Positions 53,846 to 63,061 of a DNA stretch of 64,000 nucleotides are shown here, one piece after another; the first letter of the stretch is position 1; the number at the start of each line of letters is the position of its first letter. The position numbers and the translations under genes were made by a program. This DNA is from Altibacter sp. HG106 (lineage in GTDB: Bacteria > Bacteroidota > Bacteroidia > Flavobacteriales > Flavobacteriaceae): contig NZ_JAQQTD010000003.1 of the NCBI RefSeq assembly GCF_028561755.1, positions 1 through 64,000 of the forward strand, read 5' to 3'. The notes under the pieces were generated by a model. That model was not told where the DNA came from. It ran no database searches and worked only from the letters and a program-made list of their open reading frames with translations.

Positions 53846-55575
53846 TGAAGCGTAACTACCTTCTCATCCTATTGGGATGTTTGTTTGCTTGCACCGGAAT
53901 TTCACAAAATATAGAACGTGACTGGACGTTTTCATCCATCACAGATACCACTGGAGAAACCATTACTGCGGTCGATGACACTAAGGATTACTTCCGACTG
54001 GACAGTGGCCGTTTTGAGTATGCTCTTGAAGCAAAAGCATTGGAAGCATCAGGAGATTATATGTTTCAGAACAACCTACTCGTTTTCTTCTACGAACAAC
54101 CTTCCGACACCCTTCGCAGATATCGAGTTTCCCAACTTACGGACAGTACGCTTGTGCTCACGGAAAATGACATAAAGTACGCCTTTACGTCGCCCACAGC
54201 GGTAGAAGTAAGTACGGTCACTCCAACAGAAAACGACAAAAGCAATTTGGCCTTAGACAATTCTCAAGGATTGGGGGTCAACACGCAAAGCATCTTCCGC
54301 GGCGTCTTGGGAATGGTATTTTTATTAGCGGTGTGTTTTGCACTTAGCAGTAATCGACGTCGCATTAATTGGCGATTGGTTGGGACAGGGCTCGCCCTGC
54401 AACTGCTCTTCGCAATTTTAGTACTGAAAGTTCCTGTGGTTGCACAAGTCTTTGATTGGGTTTCAGACAAGGTGGTTACCTTCCTGAATTTTTCGGAAAA
54501 AGGAGCAGAATTCTTATTTGGCGGACTCGTTACCGACATGGACACCTTTGGCTATATTTTCGCATTTAAAGTGCTCCCCACCATTGTATTTTTCTCGGCT
54601 TTTACGTCCTTGCTGTATTACCTCGGAATCCTTCAATGGATCGTTAAAGGTTTCGCATGGGTAATGAGCAAAACCATGCAACTTTCGGGCGCCGAAAGTC
54701 TTGCCGCAGCAGCCAATATTTTTATCGGGCAAACGGAAGCACCGCTCGTGGTAAAACCGTATCTGGATCGCATGACAAAGTCGGAGATCCTGTGCCTAAT
54801 GGTTGGAGGGATGGCGACCATTGCGGGAGGAGTACTCGCCGCCTTTATCGCGTTTTTGGGTGGGGATAGCGATGTTGAAAAAATCATTTTTACAAAACAC
54901 TTGCTTACCGCATCTATCATGTCGGCTCCGGCGGCCATCATTATCGCTAAAATGCTGTATCCGGAAACCGAAACCGTAGACCGCACCTTAGACATCAGTA
55001 AAGACAAGATAGGTAGCAACATCTTGGACGCGGTATCCAGAGGAACCACAGAAGGACTCAAATTGGCAGTGAATGTGGGTGCCATGCTCTTAGTGTTTAC
55101 CGCCATCATTGCCGTTTTCAACTGGGTTACTGTTGATTGGATAGGGGCTCCGTTAGGATTAAATGAAAAGATCGCTTCGGCCACCGAAGGACGCTATTCA
55201 GGATTTTCGATGCAGTATATCTTAGGAAATATATTTGCACCCGTCGCCTGGATTATAGGGGTTCCTTCCGAAGACATTACTGTAGTAGGACAGCTGCTCG
55301 GGGAGAAAACTATACTAAATGAATTTTACGCCTACGCTACACTGAGCGAATTAAAAGAAGCTGGTACTATCATTAACTATCGTTCGATTGTGATTGCCAC
55401 CTATGCGTTGTGTGGCTTCGCTAACTTTGCGTCTATCGGAATTCAAATTGGAGGCATCGGAGTGTTAGCCCCCAGCAAGCGAGTGACCCTGGCAAAATTT
55501 GGCATAAAGGCATTAATTGGAGGTACTGTAGCCGCACTACTTACGGCGACCATCGCAGGGATGCTTATCGGGTAG
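53845..55575 (+). CDS. CNT nucleoside transporter with N-terminal extracytoplasmic domain
   Basis: A 576-residue protein. Residues 1-21 are a signal-like segment with Cys12 and Cys16, followed by a lipocalin-like beta domain (about 22-130, 'WTFSSITDTTGETITAVDD'). The concentrative nucleoside transporter follows from about 148 ('FRGVLGMVFLLAVCFALSSNRRRINW'), with the core motifs 'GQTEAPLVVKPYL' and 'GGMATIAGGVLAAFIAF' and 'ATYALCGFANFASIGIQIGG'. It imports nucleosides with a cation. The ATG overlaps the last base of the nuclease stop codon. Classic NupC lacks the extra domain. Confidence 0.92.
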   Translation: MKRNYLLILLGCLFACTGISQNIERDWTFSSITDTTGETITAVDDTKDYFRLDSGRFEYALEAKALEASGDYMFQNNLLVFFYEQPSDTLRRYRVSQLTDSTLVLTENDIKYAFTSPTAVEVSTVTPTENDKSNLALDNSQGLGVNTQSIFRGVLGMVFLLAVCFALSSNRRRINWRLVGTGLALQLLFAILVLKVPVVAQVFDWVSDKVVTFLNFSEKGAEFLFGGLVTDMDTFGYIFAFKVLPTIVFFSAFTSLLYYLGILQWIVKGFAWVMSKTMQLSGAESLAAAANIFIGQTEAPLVVKPYLDRMTKSEILCLMVGGMATIAGGVLAAFIAFLGGDSDVEKIIFTKHLLTASIMSAPAAIIIAKMLYPETETVDRTLDISKDKIGSNILDAVSRGTTEGLKLAVNVGAMLLVFTAIIAVFNWVTVDWIGAPLGLNEKIASATEGRYSGFSMQYILGNIFAPVAWIIGVPSEDITVVGQLLGEKTILNEFYAYATLSELKEAGTIINYRSIVIATYALCGFANFASIGIQIGGIGVLAPSKRVTLAKFGIKALIGGTVAALLTATIAGMLIG

Positions 55576-55938
55576 TTAACTTTGTTTTACTACGGTATTG
55601 GCCCAATCAACGGCTTCTTCCACCGTGGCGAAATAACTAAAAGAACCATCAAACCAGGATTGTTCGGTCATAGCACTGGTTCGGGTATTTTCATTTTTTG
55701 AAACAATAGCTATCCCAACCATGTATTTCAGGTTTATTTCTTTGTATGCTTCTTCGGAAATGACGGAAGGCAATGTTCTATTGGAAATAAAAACAAATTT
55801 TCTCTTTTGAAAATGTCCTTCTGCTATCGACACTATTTCTTTTGCCTCATTACGACTAATATTCTCAGCCTCAAGATGAAACACCAAATAGTTTTCGAAA
55901 CATTGCATCGTGCCAAATGGAGTCGTATACGTTTTCAC
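55576..55938 (-). CDS. STAS/SpoIIAA-like hypothetical protein
   Basis: A 120-residue soluble protein without signal peptide. The alternating strand-helix pattern ('YLVFHLEAENISRNEAKEIV', 'FVFISNRTLPSVISEEAYKEI', 'VEEAVDWANTVV') resembles small SpoIIAA-like/STAS proteins of Bacteroidota. The assignment is by pattern only. It abuts the CNT gene end to end, convergently. Confidence 0.6.
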   Translation of the reverse strand: MKTYTTPFGTMQCFENYLVFHLEAENISRNEAKEIVSIAEGHFQKRKFVFISNRTLPSVISEEAYKEINLKYMVGIAIVSKNENTRTSAMTEQSWFDGSFSYFATVEEAVDWANTVVKQS

Positions 55939-56071
55939 AGGGTATGCATTTCTACACCTAAATTAACAAAATATTTGAAAAATGAAACCGTTAATAACTT
56001 ATAATAAAACCCGCTAGTAACGGTTTACATTATAGGATGGCTTTGTTACTTTTATCTCCTAATTTTTTCTC

Positions 56072-56896
56072 ATGAAACAGTACCACGACCTCATTAAACA
56101 CGTGCTAGAACATGGCCACGAGAAAGGAGACAGAACCGGGACAGGAACGATAAGTGTCTTTGGGTATCAAATGCGATTTGATCTAAGCGAAGGATTTCCT
56201 ATGGTTACCACCAAAAAATTGCACTTAAAGTCCATTGTCCATGAATTGCTTTGGTTCCTGAAAGGGGACACCAATATTGAATACCTTCAAGAGAATGGAG
56301 TGCGTATTTGGAACGAATGGGCGGATGAGGCAGGAAATTTAGGTCCGGTTTACGGACATCAATGGCGCAATTGGAACAATGAAGAGATCGATCAGATCAA
56401 AGACATCATCACCACCCTCAAAAACAACCCCGATAGCAGACGCATGCTGGTAAGCGCCTGGAACCCCAGTGTGATGCCTGACACCTCCCAATCTTTTGCC
56501 GATAATGTGGCGCAAGGAAAAGCCGCTCTGCCGCCCTGCCACGCCTTTTTTCAATTTTATGTCGCCAACGGAAAATTATCCTGTCAGTTGTACCAACGAA
56601 GCGCTGATATTTTCTTGGGGGTTCCTTTCAACATTGCCTCCTATGCGCTACTCACCATGATGGTTGCACAGGTTTGCGGATACGAAGCGGGAGACTTCAT
56701 CCACACCTTTGGTGATGCTCATATTTATAGCAATCATAGAGCACAAATCGATTTGCAATTATCGCGTGATCCGCGTCCGCTGCCTAAAATGTTGATAAAT
56801 CCAGATGTAACCGATATATTTGGCTTCAAATTTGATGACTTTACCCTAAAAGACTACAATCCGCATCCTCATATCAAGGGAGCGGTTGCCGTTTAG
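56072..56896 (+). CDS. thyA: Thymidylate synthase
   Basis: A 274-residue enzyme methylating dUMP to dTMP with methylene-tetrahydrofolate. It shows '[20 protein letters not shown]', the nucleophile in '[12 protein letters not shown]' and '[20 protein letters not shown]'. The C-terminal end is 'HIKGAVAV'. folA lies 4.8 kb downstream on the same strand. Upstream (55939-56071) is AT-rich with no exact promoter match. Confidence 0.97.
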   Translation: MKQYHDLIKHVLEHGHEKGDRTGTGTISVFGYQMRFDLSEGFPMVTTKKLHLKSIVHELLWFLKGDTNIEYLQENGVRIWNEWADEAGNLGPVYGHQWRNWNNEEIDQIKDIITTLKNNPDSRRMLVSAWNPSVMPDTSQSFADNVAQGKAALPPCHAFFQFYVANGKLSCQLYQRSADIFLGVPFNIASYALLTMMVAQVCGYEAGDFIHTFGDAHIYSNHRAQIDLQLSRDPRPLPKMLINPDVTDIFGFKFDDFTLKDYNPHPHIKGAVAV

Positions 56897-56911
56897 TTGA
56901 AACCCTACTTT

Positions 56912-57346
56912 ATGAAAAACCTTATTATTGCCCTTTTGCTAGTTAGTACTACTTCCTTATTCGCGCAGCGTGAGTGGGGAAATCTTGAAAAAAATGAATT
57001 GACCATGCGTGAACTAGCCCCCATCTGGCCGGGCTGTGAAGACGGAAATGCCTCTCAAAGAGATGCCTGCTTTAAAAAGAAGTTAGCCACGCATATCGCA
57101 AAGAATTTTAAATATCCTTCCGAAGAATACAAGAATAATATTCAAGGCCGTGTGGTAATAACATTTTTTATTACGGAAGCCGGATTAGTGGAAATCAAAA
57201 GTGTAAGTGGCGGTAATGAAAACTTACAAGCGGAAGCCAAACGCAATATCTCTTCAATTCCGAAAATGTCGAAACCAGGCATGATGGGAGGAAAACCTCG
57301 CGCCATTAAATACACGGTTCCGATTACCTTCAGCACGGGAAAATAG
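56912..57346 (+). CDS. Secreted TonB C-terminal-domain-like protein
   Basis: From the ATG at 56912 it has 144 residues with a signal peptide (MKNLIIALLLVSTTSLFA-Q). The rest is a TonB_C-type fold: 'FKYPSEEYKNNIQGRVVITFFITEAGLVEIKSVSGG' (split) and 'KYTVPITFSTG'. It lacks the transmembrane anchor and proline spacer of energy-transducing TonB, so it is a periplasmic relative of unknown use. It starts 15 bases after thyA. Confidence 0.8.
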   Translation: MKNLIIALLLVSTTSLFAQREWGNLEKNELTMRELAPIWPGCEDGNASQRDACFKKKLATHIAKNFKYPSEEYKNNIQGRVVITFFITEAGLVEIKSVSGGNENLQAEAKRNISSIPKMSKPGMMGGKPRAIKYTVPITFSTGK

Positions 57347-57394
57347 CATTTAACAATCCTTAAACAAAGAGGCTACCCTTATTTCGTATCTTTA

Positions 57395-57424
57395 AAGTGT
57401 TGCCATAAACGGCAGCACTTTTTT
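57395..57424 (+). terminator. Intrinsic terminator ending two bases before egtB
   Basis: Arms 57395-57404 and 57411-57420 pair with one G-T, loop ATAAAC, then six T. It ends transcription from thyA. A TATCTTTA box (57387-57394) overlaps its left side, so egtB mRNA starting near 57401 would escape the hairpin. Confidence 0.75.
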
Positions 57425-57426
57425 GT

Positions 57427-58587
57427 ATGATCACAACCAACAAGCTGGTTTCCTTCTTTCTGGAAACGCGTGCCTATACCGAAACCCTTTGCAAACCGTT
57501 AGAAATTGAAGACTATGTGGTGCAACCCATCGTAGATGTTTCTCCTCCCAAATGGCATCTAGGGCATACTACCTGGTTTTTTGAAGAATTTATTCTGAAA
57601 CCTCACCATCCGACATACGAGGTATTTCATGAGGATTTCTCTTACGTTTTCAACAGTTACTATGAAACCGTAGGGAAGCGTGTGATGCGTTCCGATCGCG
57701 GCAACCTATCCAGGCCCGGTGTAGCAAAGGTGTATGATTACCGACATTATGTGACGGAAGCACTTGAAACACTTCTATCAGGACCGGTGACAGAGGAAGT
57801 GGAAGCCCTCCTGGAAATAGGAATACATCACGAAAAGCAGCATCAGGAACTATTGATCACAGATATTAAGTATATTCTGGGTCACAATCCCCTGTTACCT
57901 AAATATGCCGATGATGTTTCAGAGCATCTTCCCGAACCCAATAAAAGCACTTGGATTTCCATTCCCGGAGGCATCTACGCCATTGGTCACGACGGAACCG
58001 GTTTTCATTACGATAATGAAATGGGTAGACACGAAGTATTACTGGAGCCTTTTGAAATAGCTTCCAACCTCGTTACCAACAGAGACTTTCTAGCATTTAG
58101 GAACGACGGAGGCTATCAAGATCACAATCTCTGGCATGCAGAGGCATGGGATTGGGTACAACAGCAGCAGATCAATCGCCCCATGTATTGGCATCAAGTG
58201 GATGGAAAATGGCACTATTATACGCTCAACGGTCTTCAACCCATTGACCCCGAAGCTCCTCTTTGTCACATATCGTATTTTGAAGCCTTTGCGTACGCCC
58301 AATGGAAGGGGTGCCGTATTCCCACTGAGTTTGAATGGGAAGCGGCTCAAGACGAATTTAATTGGGGTCGGCGCTGGGAATGGACCGAGAGCGCATACCT
58401 GCCTTATCCCCGCTATAAGAAAGCACCAGGCGCTATTGGCGAGTACAATGGCAAATTTATGGTAAATCAAAAAGTATTGCGCGGAGGGTCGGTGGCCACT
58501 TCTCCAAAACATACAAGAGCCACCTATCGAAATTTTTTTCAACCCAATTTGCGGTGGCAATTTACCGGCCTTCGCCTCGCTAAATAA
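57427..58587 (+). CDS. egtB: EgtB-type sulfoxide synthase (ergothioneine biosynthesis)
   Basis: A 386-residue non-heme iron enzyme joining hercynine to a thiol with O2. The N-terminal DinB-like domain holds the three-His iron site (His47 in 'WHLGHTTW', His135 and His139 in 'HEKQH'). The C-terminal formylglycine-generating-enzyme-like domain follows from about 175 ('ISIPGGIYAIGHD', 'EFEWEAAQ', 'LRGGSVATSP'). No egtA or egtC is nearby, so it probably uses cysteine directly rather than gamma-glutamylcysteine. egtD follows after 10 bases. Confidence 0.93.
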   Translation: MITTNKLVSFFLETRAYTETLCKPLEIEDYVVQPIVDVSPPKWHLGHTTWFFEEFILKPHHPTYEVFHEDFSYVFNSYYETVGKRVMRSDRGNLSRPGVAKVYDYRHYVTEALETLLSGPVTEEVEALLEIGIHHEKQHQELLITDIKYILGHNPLLPKYADDVSEHLPEPNKSTWISIPGGIYAIGHDGTGFHYDNEMGRHEVLLEPFEIASNLVTNRDFLAFRNDGGYQDHNLWHAEAWDWVQQQQINRPMYWHQVDGKWHYYTLNGLQPIDPEAPLCHISYFEAFAYAQWKGCRIPTEFEWEAAQDEFNWGRRWEWTESAYLPYPRYKKAPGAIGEYNGKFMVNQKVLRGGSVATSPKHTRATYRNFFQPNLRWQFTGLRLAK

Positions 58588-58597
58588 TAGTCCTTTT

Positions 58598-59575
58598 ATG
58601 CCAACTCAAGTAGCCAACTCCTTCGACACCATGTTTCAGCAAGACGTGTACGACGGACTCACATCTCACCCGAAATACCTATACTCCAAATATATCTATG
58701 ATCAGAAAGGCGATGCCCTATTTCAAGACATCATGGCGATGCCCGAATATTATCTTACCGGGTGCGAGTATGAGATCATTGATACCCATTCTGAAGAAAT
58801 AGCTTCCCTTTTTGAAGATAAAGAGACCGGATTTGACTTGATTGAATTGGGGGCAGGCGACGGAAAAAAAACCAAAGTACTGCTGAGGGAGTTAGTGGCA
58901 CAGCAGATCGATGTTACCTATAAACCCATTGATATTAGCCAGAATGCCATCGATTCTCTGGCGGCTTCCTTAACCACCGAATTTCCGCACTTAGAGGTAG
59001 CCCCAGAACGCGGGGAATATTTTAAAGTGCTCAATCGATTGAAAAGTTTTACCGACCGTAAAAAGGTCATAATGGTATTGGGCTCAAATATTGGCAATTT
59101 GCTGCATCCTAAAGCCATTAACTTTTTAACGCAATTGCAGCAAAGTCTTGCGGAAGGAGATCTATTGTTCATGGGATTCGACCAAAAGAAGCACCCACAA
59201 ACCATTCTAGACGCCTATAATGATCCCGCCGGTATTACCGAAGCCTTTAATAAAAACATACTGCATCGTATTAATGCAGAACTCGGCGGTGACTTTGAAG
59301 TCGATAAGTTTACCCATTGGGAAGTCTACGATCCCGAAACAGGAACAGCCAAGAGCTTTCTGGTGGCAACCGAGGCGATGAAGGTGTGTATAGATGCCCT
59401 TGACCTTACTATTACCTTCGATCCATGGGAAACGATTCACACAGAAATATCGCAGAAATATAACGATAAGATCGTATCTTGGTTGGCCGAAGAATCTGGG
59501 TTACGCATCCGAACTTCTTATTCGGACCAAAAAATGTATTACAAGAATTACGTATTTGAAAAAGGGAACGGTTAA
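58598..59575 (+). CDS. egtD: EgtD histidine methyltransferase
   Basis: A 325-residue SAM-dependent enzyme that trimethylates histidine to hercynine. It shows 'FQDIMAMPEYYLTGCEYEII' near the start, the SAM motif 'DLIELGAGDGKKTKVLL' and 'MVLGSNIGNLLHP'. It supplies the substrate of EgtB. The DUF3124 lipoprotein gene starts at the base after the stop codon. Confidence 0.95.
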   Translation: MPTQVANSFDTMFQQDVYDGLTSHPKYLYSKYIYDQKGDALFQDIMAMPEYYLTGCEYEIIDTHSEEIASLFEDKETGFDLIELGAGDGKKTKVLLRELVAQQIDVTYKPIDISQNAIDSLAASLTTEFPHLEVAPERGEYFKVLNRLKSFTDRKKVIMVLGSNIGNLLHPKAINFLTQLQQSLAEGDLLFMGFDQKKHPQTILDAYNDPAGITEAFNKNILHRINAELGGDFEVDKFTHWEVYDPETGTAKSFLVATEAMKVCIDALDLTITFDPWETIHTEISQKYNDKIVSWLAEESGLRIRTSYSDQKMYYKNYVFEKGNG

Positions 59576-60100
59576 ATGAAACATCGTACGATAGCGTTGA
59601 TATTAGGTTTGTTGATTGTGGGCTTCGGAAGCTGTGAAAGTCCGGTGAAACAACATAATGAATTGCTATTGCCAAAAGTAGATTGGTCGGCTCACGAATG
59701 GAAAGGAGAGCACACAGACAGCTTGGAAAGCGGAAGCACCTATCTTCCGGTCTATTCTGAAATTTACCAACGTACCGATGCATACACCTACCCGCTTACC
59801 ATCACGGTGAGTATTCGCAACATGAGTAAAAGTGACACTATTTTTCTTCAAAATGCTGAATACTTCAACACCCATGGTGATCTTATCAGAGACTACGTAA
59901 AGAGCAAAGTGTTCGTAAAACCCATGGAAACCATAGAGATCGTGGTTCGTGAAGATGATCTTCATGGCGGTACTGGGGCCAATTTTATGTTTGACTGGGA
60001 AAAAAACCCGGGCACCGTAGACCCGCTCTTCGAGGCAGTAATGATTTCAACTACGGGACAGCAAGGTCTTTCCTTTACCACTCGTGGCGTTCGTAAGTAA
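59576..60100 (+). CDS. DUF3124 lipoprotein
   Basis: A 174-residue protein with a lipobox (VGFGSCES, Cys at about 20). The rest is the beta-rich DUF3124 domain: 'GSTYLPVYSEIYQRTDAYTYPLTITVSIRN' (split) and 'GGTGANFMFDWEKN', ending 'QQGLSFTTRGVRK'. The function is unknown. It directly follows egtD and is probably in the same transcript. Confidence 0.87.
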   Translation: MKHRTIALILGLLIVGFGSCESPVKQHNELLLPKVDWSAHEWKGEHTDSLESGSTYLPVYSEIYQRTDAYTYPLTITVSIRNMSKSDTIFLQNAEYFNTHGDLIRDYVKSKVFVKPMETIEIVVREDDLHGGTGANFMFDWEKNPGTVDPLFEAVMISTTGQQGLSFTTRGVRK

Positions 60101-60110
60101 CGTCTGGCGC

Positions 60111-61181
60111 TTACAGAAAGTCGAGCAATTGTTGCAAATCGTCTTCCGTATTGTAAAAATGAAACCCCACACGAATTCCTCCTCCCCGTTGCGAAACCAC
60201 TATTCCTGCTGATTTCAAGCGATTGAACAACGCTTGATCTCCCTTTAGATTGAAGAATGGAGCATGTTGTTTTCGATCTGCAAACGCTTCCGCTAAGCGA
60301 CCCTTTTCAATAAAAGCGAGCAAGGCCTTGTGCGCGAGTTTTTTACTAGCTGAATATAATTCGGCTTTTCCCCATTGTTCGATAAGCTTTAGAGATTGGC
60401 CCATACTTCCGAAGGGTATCGGTGCTAAATGTCCGGGTTCCCAATGCTTCATAAAGCGGCTCGCTCCCGGCGGACTTCCAAACCCTTCTGAAGAATTGAA
60501 CCCCACTGTTTTCGGAAAAATATGCTTCTGCGCTGCTTCCTTGATCATAAAGAAACCATTTCCGTAGCCACTCAACAACCACTTGTAAGCACTACCTCCC
60601 ATGACGTCGACAGCGCTGTTTTGAAAGGAGAAAGTAGCTGTGCCCAGATATTGAGTGCCATCTGCGATTAATAACATTTGAGGGTGGTATGCCTTTACCT
60701 GGTGCAAAAAATCCTCCGAGATTTGAAGTCCGTTGAGCCATTGTGTCTGACTAAAAATAAAGATATCCGGACGGTGTTCGGCAATAGCGGTTTCAATATT
60801 TTTTTCCAGATTGGTATCTACCTTCGCATAGCAAACATCAAAATCGCGATGTTCTACCGGCCAGTTTACGGATGGGTAATCATTCTCCAGTAGCAGGATT
60901 TCTTGCCCCTGGGGTAGGCTATCCAGTAGCATATTAAACCCCAATGAGAAATTTGGAACCAGGGCAACCGTATCGCTAGGAGTATTGAAAAATCCGGCAA
61001 TCCGATCACGTACGCTTTCGATGAGCTTAATAGCTTGTCCATAATCGCTTCCATGGGCAAGAAATGCTTCCTCTTGCTCACTGCGCCAGGTCGCGAGAGA
61101 GGTAGATAACAATCCTGAAGCAGGCGTGTTTAAATAGGTTTTTTCGGCAAGCGCGGGAAACTCATTTCTGATGGCATTCAT
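60111..61181 (-). CDS. Class V PLP-dependent enzyme (NifS-like fold)
   Basis: A 356-residue fold-type-I protein. It has 'YLNTPASGLLSTSLATW' near the start, 'LIADGTQYLGT' for the PLP-binding Asp/Gln and the Schiff-base Lys in 'GGSAYKWLLSGYGNGFF'. It has no Cys-containing active-site loop of cysteine desulfurases. The EgtE lyase, which cleaves hercynylcysteine sulfoxide, belongs to the same superfamily, and this gene lies 0.5 kb from egtBD on the other strand. That makes it a candidate EgtE, but the assignment is by context. Confidence 0.85.
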   Translation of the reverse strand: MNAIRNEFPALAEKTYLNTPASGLLSTSLATWRSEQEEAFLAHGSDYGQAIKLIESVRDRIAGFFNTPSDTVALVPNFSLGFNMLLDSLPQGQEILLLENDYPSVNWPVEHRDFDVCYAKVDTNLEKNIETAIAEHRPDIFIFSQTQWLNGLQISEDFLHQVKAYHPQMLLIADGTQYLGTATFSFQNSAVDVMGGSAYKWLLSGYGNGFFMIKEAAQKHIFPKTVGFNSSEGFGSPPGASRFMKHWEPGHLAPIPFGSMGQSLKLIEQWGKAELYSASKKLAHKALLAFIEKGRLAEAFADRKQHAPFFNLKGDQALFNRLKSAGIVVSQRGGGIRVGFHFYNTEDDLQQLLDFL

Positions 61182-61235
61182 AGGATTAACGATTGAAAAA
61201 CGGTATTTTTACGATACGCTTAAAAGTAACCAACT

Positions 61236-61679
61236 ATGGCTTCAAAAACCAACAAATCGGCAAGAATCGACGCCGAACAACGCGAACAATACGAATATGC
61301 CCGCAGACGCATCAAGCAAAAGAAGCGTTTGATGCAGCATTTCATTATCTTCTTAGCGGGCGCTGTGCTATTTATCATTCTCAATCCCGTATTGGGCGTA
61401 GGGGAAGATTTTCTCATCGCCGACTGGTATATATGGGCGATCCTTATCTGGGCTTTTATTTTGATCATTCATGTGTTCAATGTGTTTTTGATGAACAAGT
61501 TTATGGACAAAGAATGGGAGAACAGACAATTGGAAAAGCTAAAAGCCAAGCAGGAACAACGCATCGCTGAACTTGAAGCAGAGGTACAGAAAGATCAGGC
61601 ACCAGACGTGCAACTTCCGACGGAAGAAGAAGTAAAAAAAAAGGAACATCCCAATCTCCTACCCCCCGACGTAGAATGA
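61236..61679 (+). CDS. 2TM domain protein
   Basis: A 147-residue protein with a basic N-terminus and two transmembrane helices (about 35-53 and 66-90, 'HFIIFLAGAVLFIILNPVLG', 'WAILIWAFILIIHVFNVF'), typical of the 2TM family. A charged coiled-coil tail follows ('KLKAKQEQRIAELEAEVQ'). The function is unknown. Its stop overlaps the folA start by four bases. Confidence 0.88.
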   Translation: MASKTNKSARIDAEQREQYEYARRRIKQKKRLMQHFIIFLAGAVLFIILNPVLGVGEDFLIADWYIWAILIWAFILIIHVFNVFLMNKFMDKEWENRQLEKLKAKQEQRIAELEAEVQKDQAPDVQLPTEEEVKKKEHPNLLPPDVE

Positions 61680-62158
61680 TTACCCTTATTGCGGCAGCCG
61701 GCGAAAATAACGAATTGGGAAAGGATAATGACCTTGTATGGCACCTTCCGGATGACTTCAAACGCTTTAAACGGCTCACCACCGGCCATCATATCATTAT
61801 GGGGCGAAAGACTTTTGAATCCTTTCCGAAGCCGTTACCCAACCGCACTCATATTGTCATCACCCGGAATAGGGACTACCATAGAAATGGTATTATTATA
61901 GTTCATACGCTTTCCGAAGCCATAGAAAAAGTTACTGAAGACGATCAACCGTTCATCATTGGAGGCGGTGAAATCTATCGTCAAAGCATGGAGATCGCAC
62001 GAAAAATAGAACTTACCAGAGTGCATGGTACCTTTGCAGCCGATACCTATTTTCCCGAGATTCCGAAGAAACAATGGAAGTTGATCGAAACAAAATCGCA
62101 TGAAAAAGATGACAAACACGCTTACCGATTCACCTACGAAACCTGGGTGAGAAAGTAA
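61676..62158 (+). CDS. folA: Dihydrofolate reductase
   Basis: A 160-residue enzyme reducing dihydrofolate with NADPH, needed to recycle folate after thymidylate synthesis. It shows 'LIAAAGENNELGKDNDLVWHLPDDFKRF' (split about 4-31), 'IIMGRKTFESF' and 'FIIGGGEIYRQ'. It overlaps the 2TM gene (ATGA) and is translationally coupled to it. Confidence 0.96.
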   Translation: MITLIAAAGENNELGKDNDLVWHLPDDFKRFKRLTTGHHIIMGRKTFESFPKPLPNRTHIVITRNRDYHRNGIIIVHTLSEAIEKVTEDDQPFIIGGGEIYRQSMEIARKIELTRVHGTFAADTYFPEIPKKQWKLIETKSHEKDDKHAYRFTYETWVRK

Positions 62159-62164
62159 TTCAGT

Positions 62165-63010
62165 TTGAAGCATATTCTTTCCGAAATAGCGAAACAACAC
62201 CAGTGGCACATTATTAAAGCGAAACCCCTGTCGGGAGGCGATATCAATGCCGTCTATCTCTTGGAATGTTCTGAAATTTTTGTGGTGGTTAAACTGAATC
62301 AAAGCAATGCCTTTCCCGGCATGTTTTTCGCTGAAGCCAAAGGACTTTCGTTGTTGGCCTCTTCCAATAGTTTCCGCATTCCGGAAGTTTTGGCTACAGG
62401 ACAATGTGATGAATACGACTATTTGTGTTTAGAATACATCCCCAATCGCGCTCCAAAGGCTGCCTTCTGGAAACAATTTGCTTCAAAACTCGCAAGCCTG
62501 CACTCGGTTACCTCCCCACAGTTCGGATTAGATCACGATAATTATATTGGTAGTTTGCCCCAGCAGAATGCAACCCAGCCCGATGCTGCTTCTTTTTACC
62601 TGGAGGAACGATTACAGCCGCAACTGGCGCAATCTGGGGTGTTGGGTTTTACCTTTCCGAAGGCAGCCTCAGCCTTTAAAAACATCGCTAAAGAAATTCC
62701 TCAAGAGCCTGCTAGTTTGATCCATGGCGATCTGTGGAGCGGTAATTTTTTAGCTTCGGAAACTGGCGAACCGGTTTTGATCGATCCCGCCGTAGGGTAT
62801 GCTCCACGAGAAATGGATTTGGCCATGATGGCGTTATTCGGTGGCTTTCCTGCGGAAGTATTCGACCACTATACGGAACAGTTTCCCTTGGAGTCTGGAT
62901 GGAAAGATCGGCAAGAATTGTGGCAGTTATACTACTTGTGGGTACATCTTAACATCTTCGGAAGAAGTTACTACGGCCGAGTTGCCGATATTCTGAAGCG
63001 CTATTCTTAA
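62165..63010 (+). CDS. Fructosamine kinase family protein
   Basis: A 281-residue kinase of the fructosamine-3-kinase fold, which deglycates proteins or acts on small amines. The catalytic loop is 'LIHGDLWSGNFL' (about 189-200) and the DFG-like metal site is 'VLIDPAVGYAPREMDLAMM'. Translation starts at a TTG at 62165, six bases after folA. I see no better ATG. Confidence 0.85.
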   Translation: MKHILSEIAKQHQWHIIKAKPLSGGDINAVYLLECSEIFVVVKLNQSNAFPGMFFAEAKGLSLLASSNSFRIPEVLATGQCDEYDYLCLEYIPNRAPKAAFWKQFASKLASLHSVTSPQFGLDHDNYIGSLPQQNATQPDAASFYLEERLQPQLAQSGVLGFTFPKAASAFKNIAKEIPQEPASLIHGDLWSGNFLASETGEPVLIDPAVGYAPREMDLAMMALFGGFPAEVFDHYTEQFPLESGWKDRQELWQLYYLWVHLNIFGRSYYGRVADILKRYS

Positions 63011-63019
63011 TAGAATGGT

Positions 63020-63027
63020 TATTTTTG
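63020..63027 (+). promoter_or_regulatory. -7 box of fabD
   Basis: TATTTTTG fits TAnnTTTG, 34 bases before the ATG at 63062. A -33 element is not clear. Confidence 0.45.
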
Positions 63028-63061
63028 CTGCTACTAAAAGTTATGTAAACGCAATAAATCT

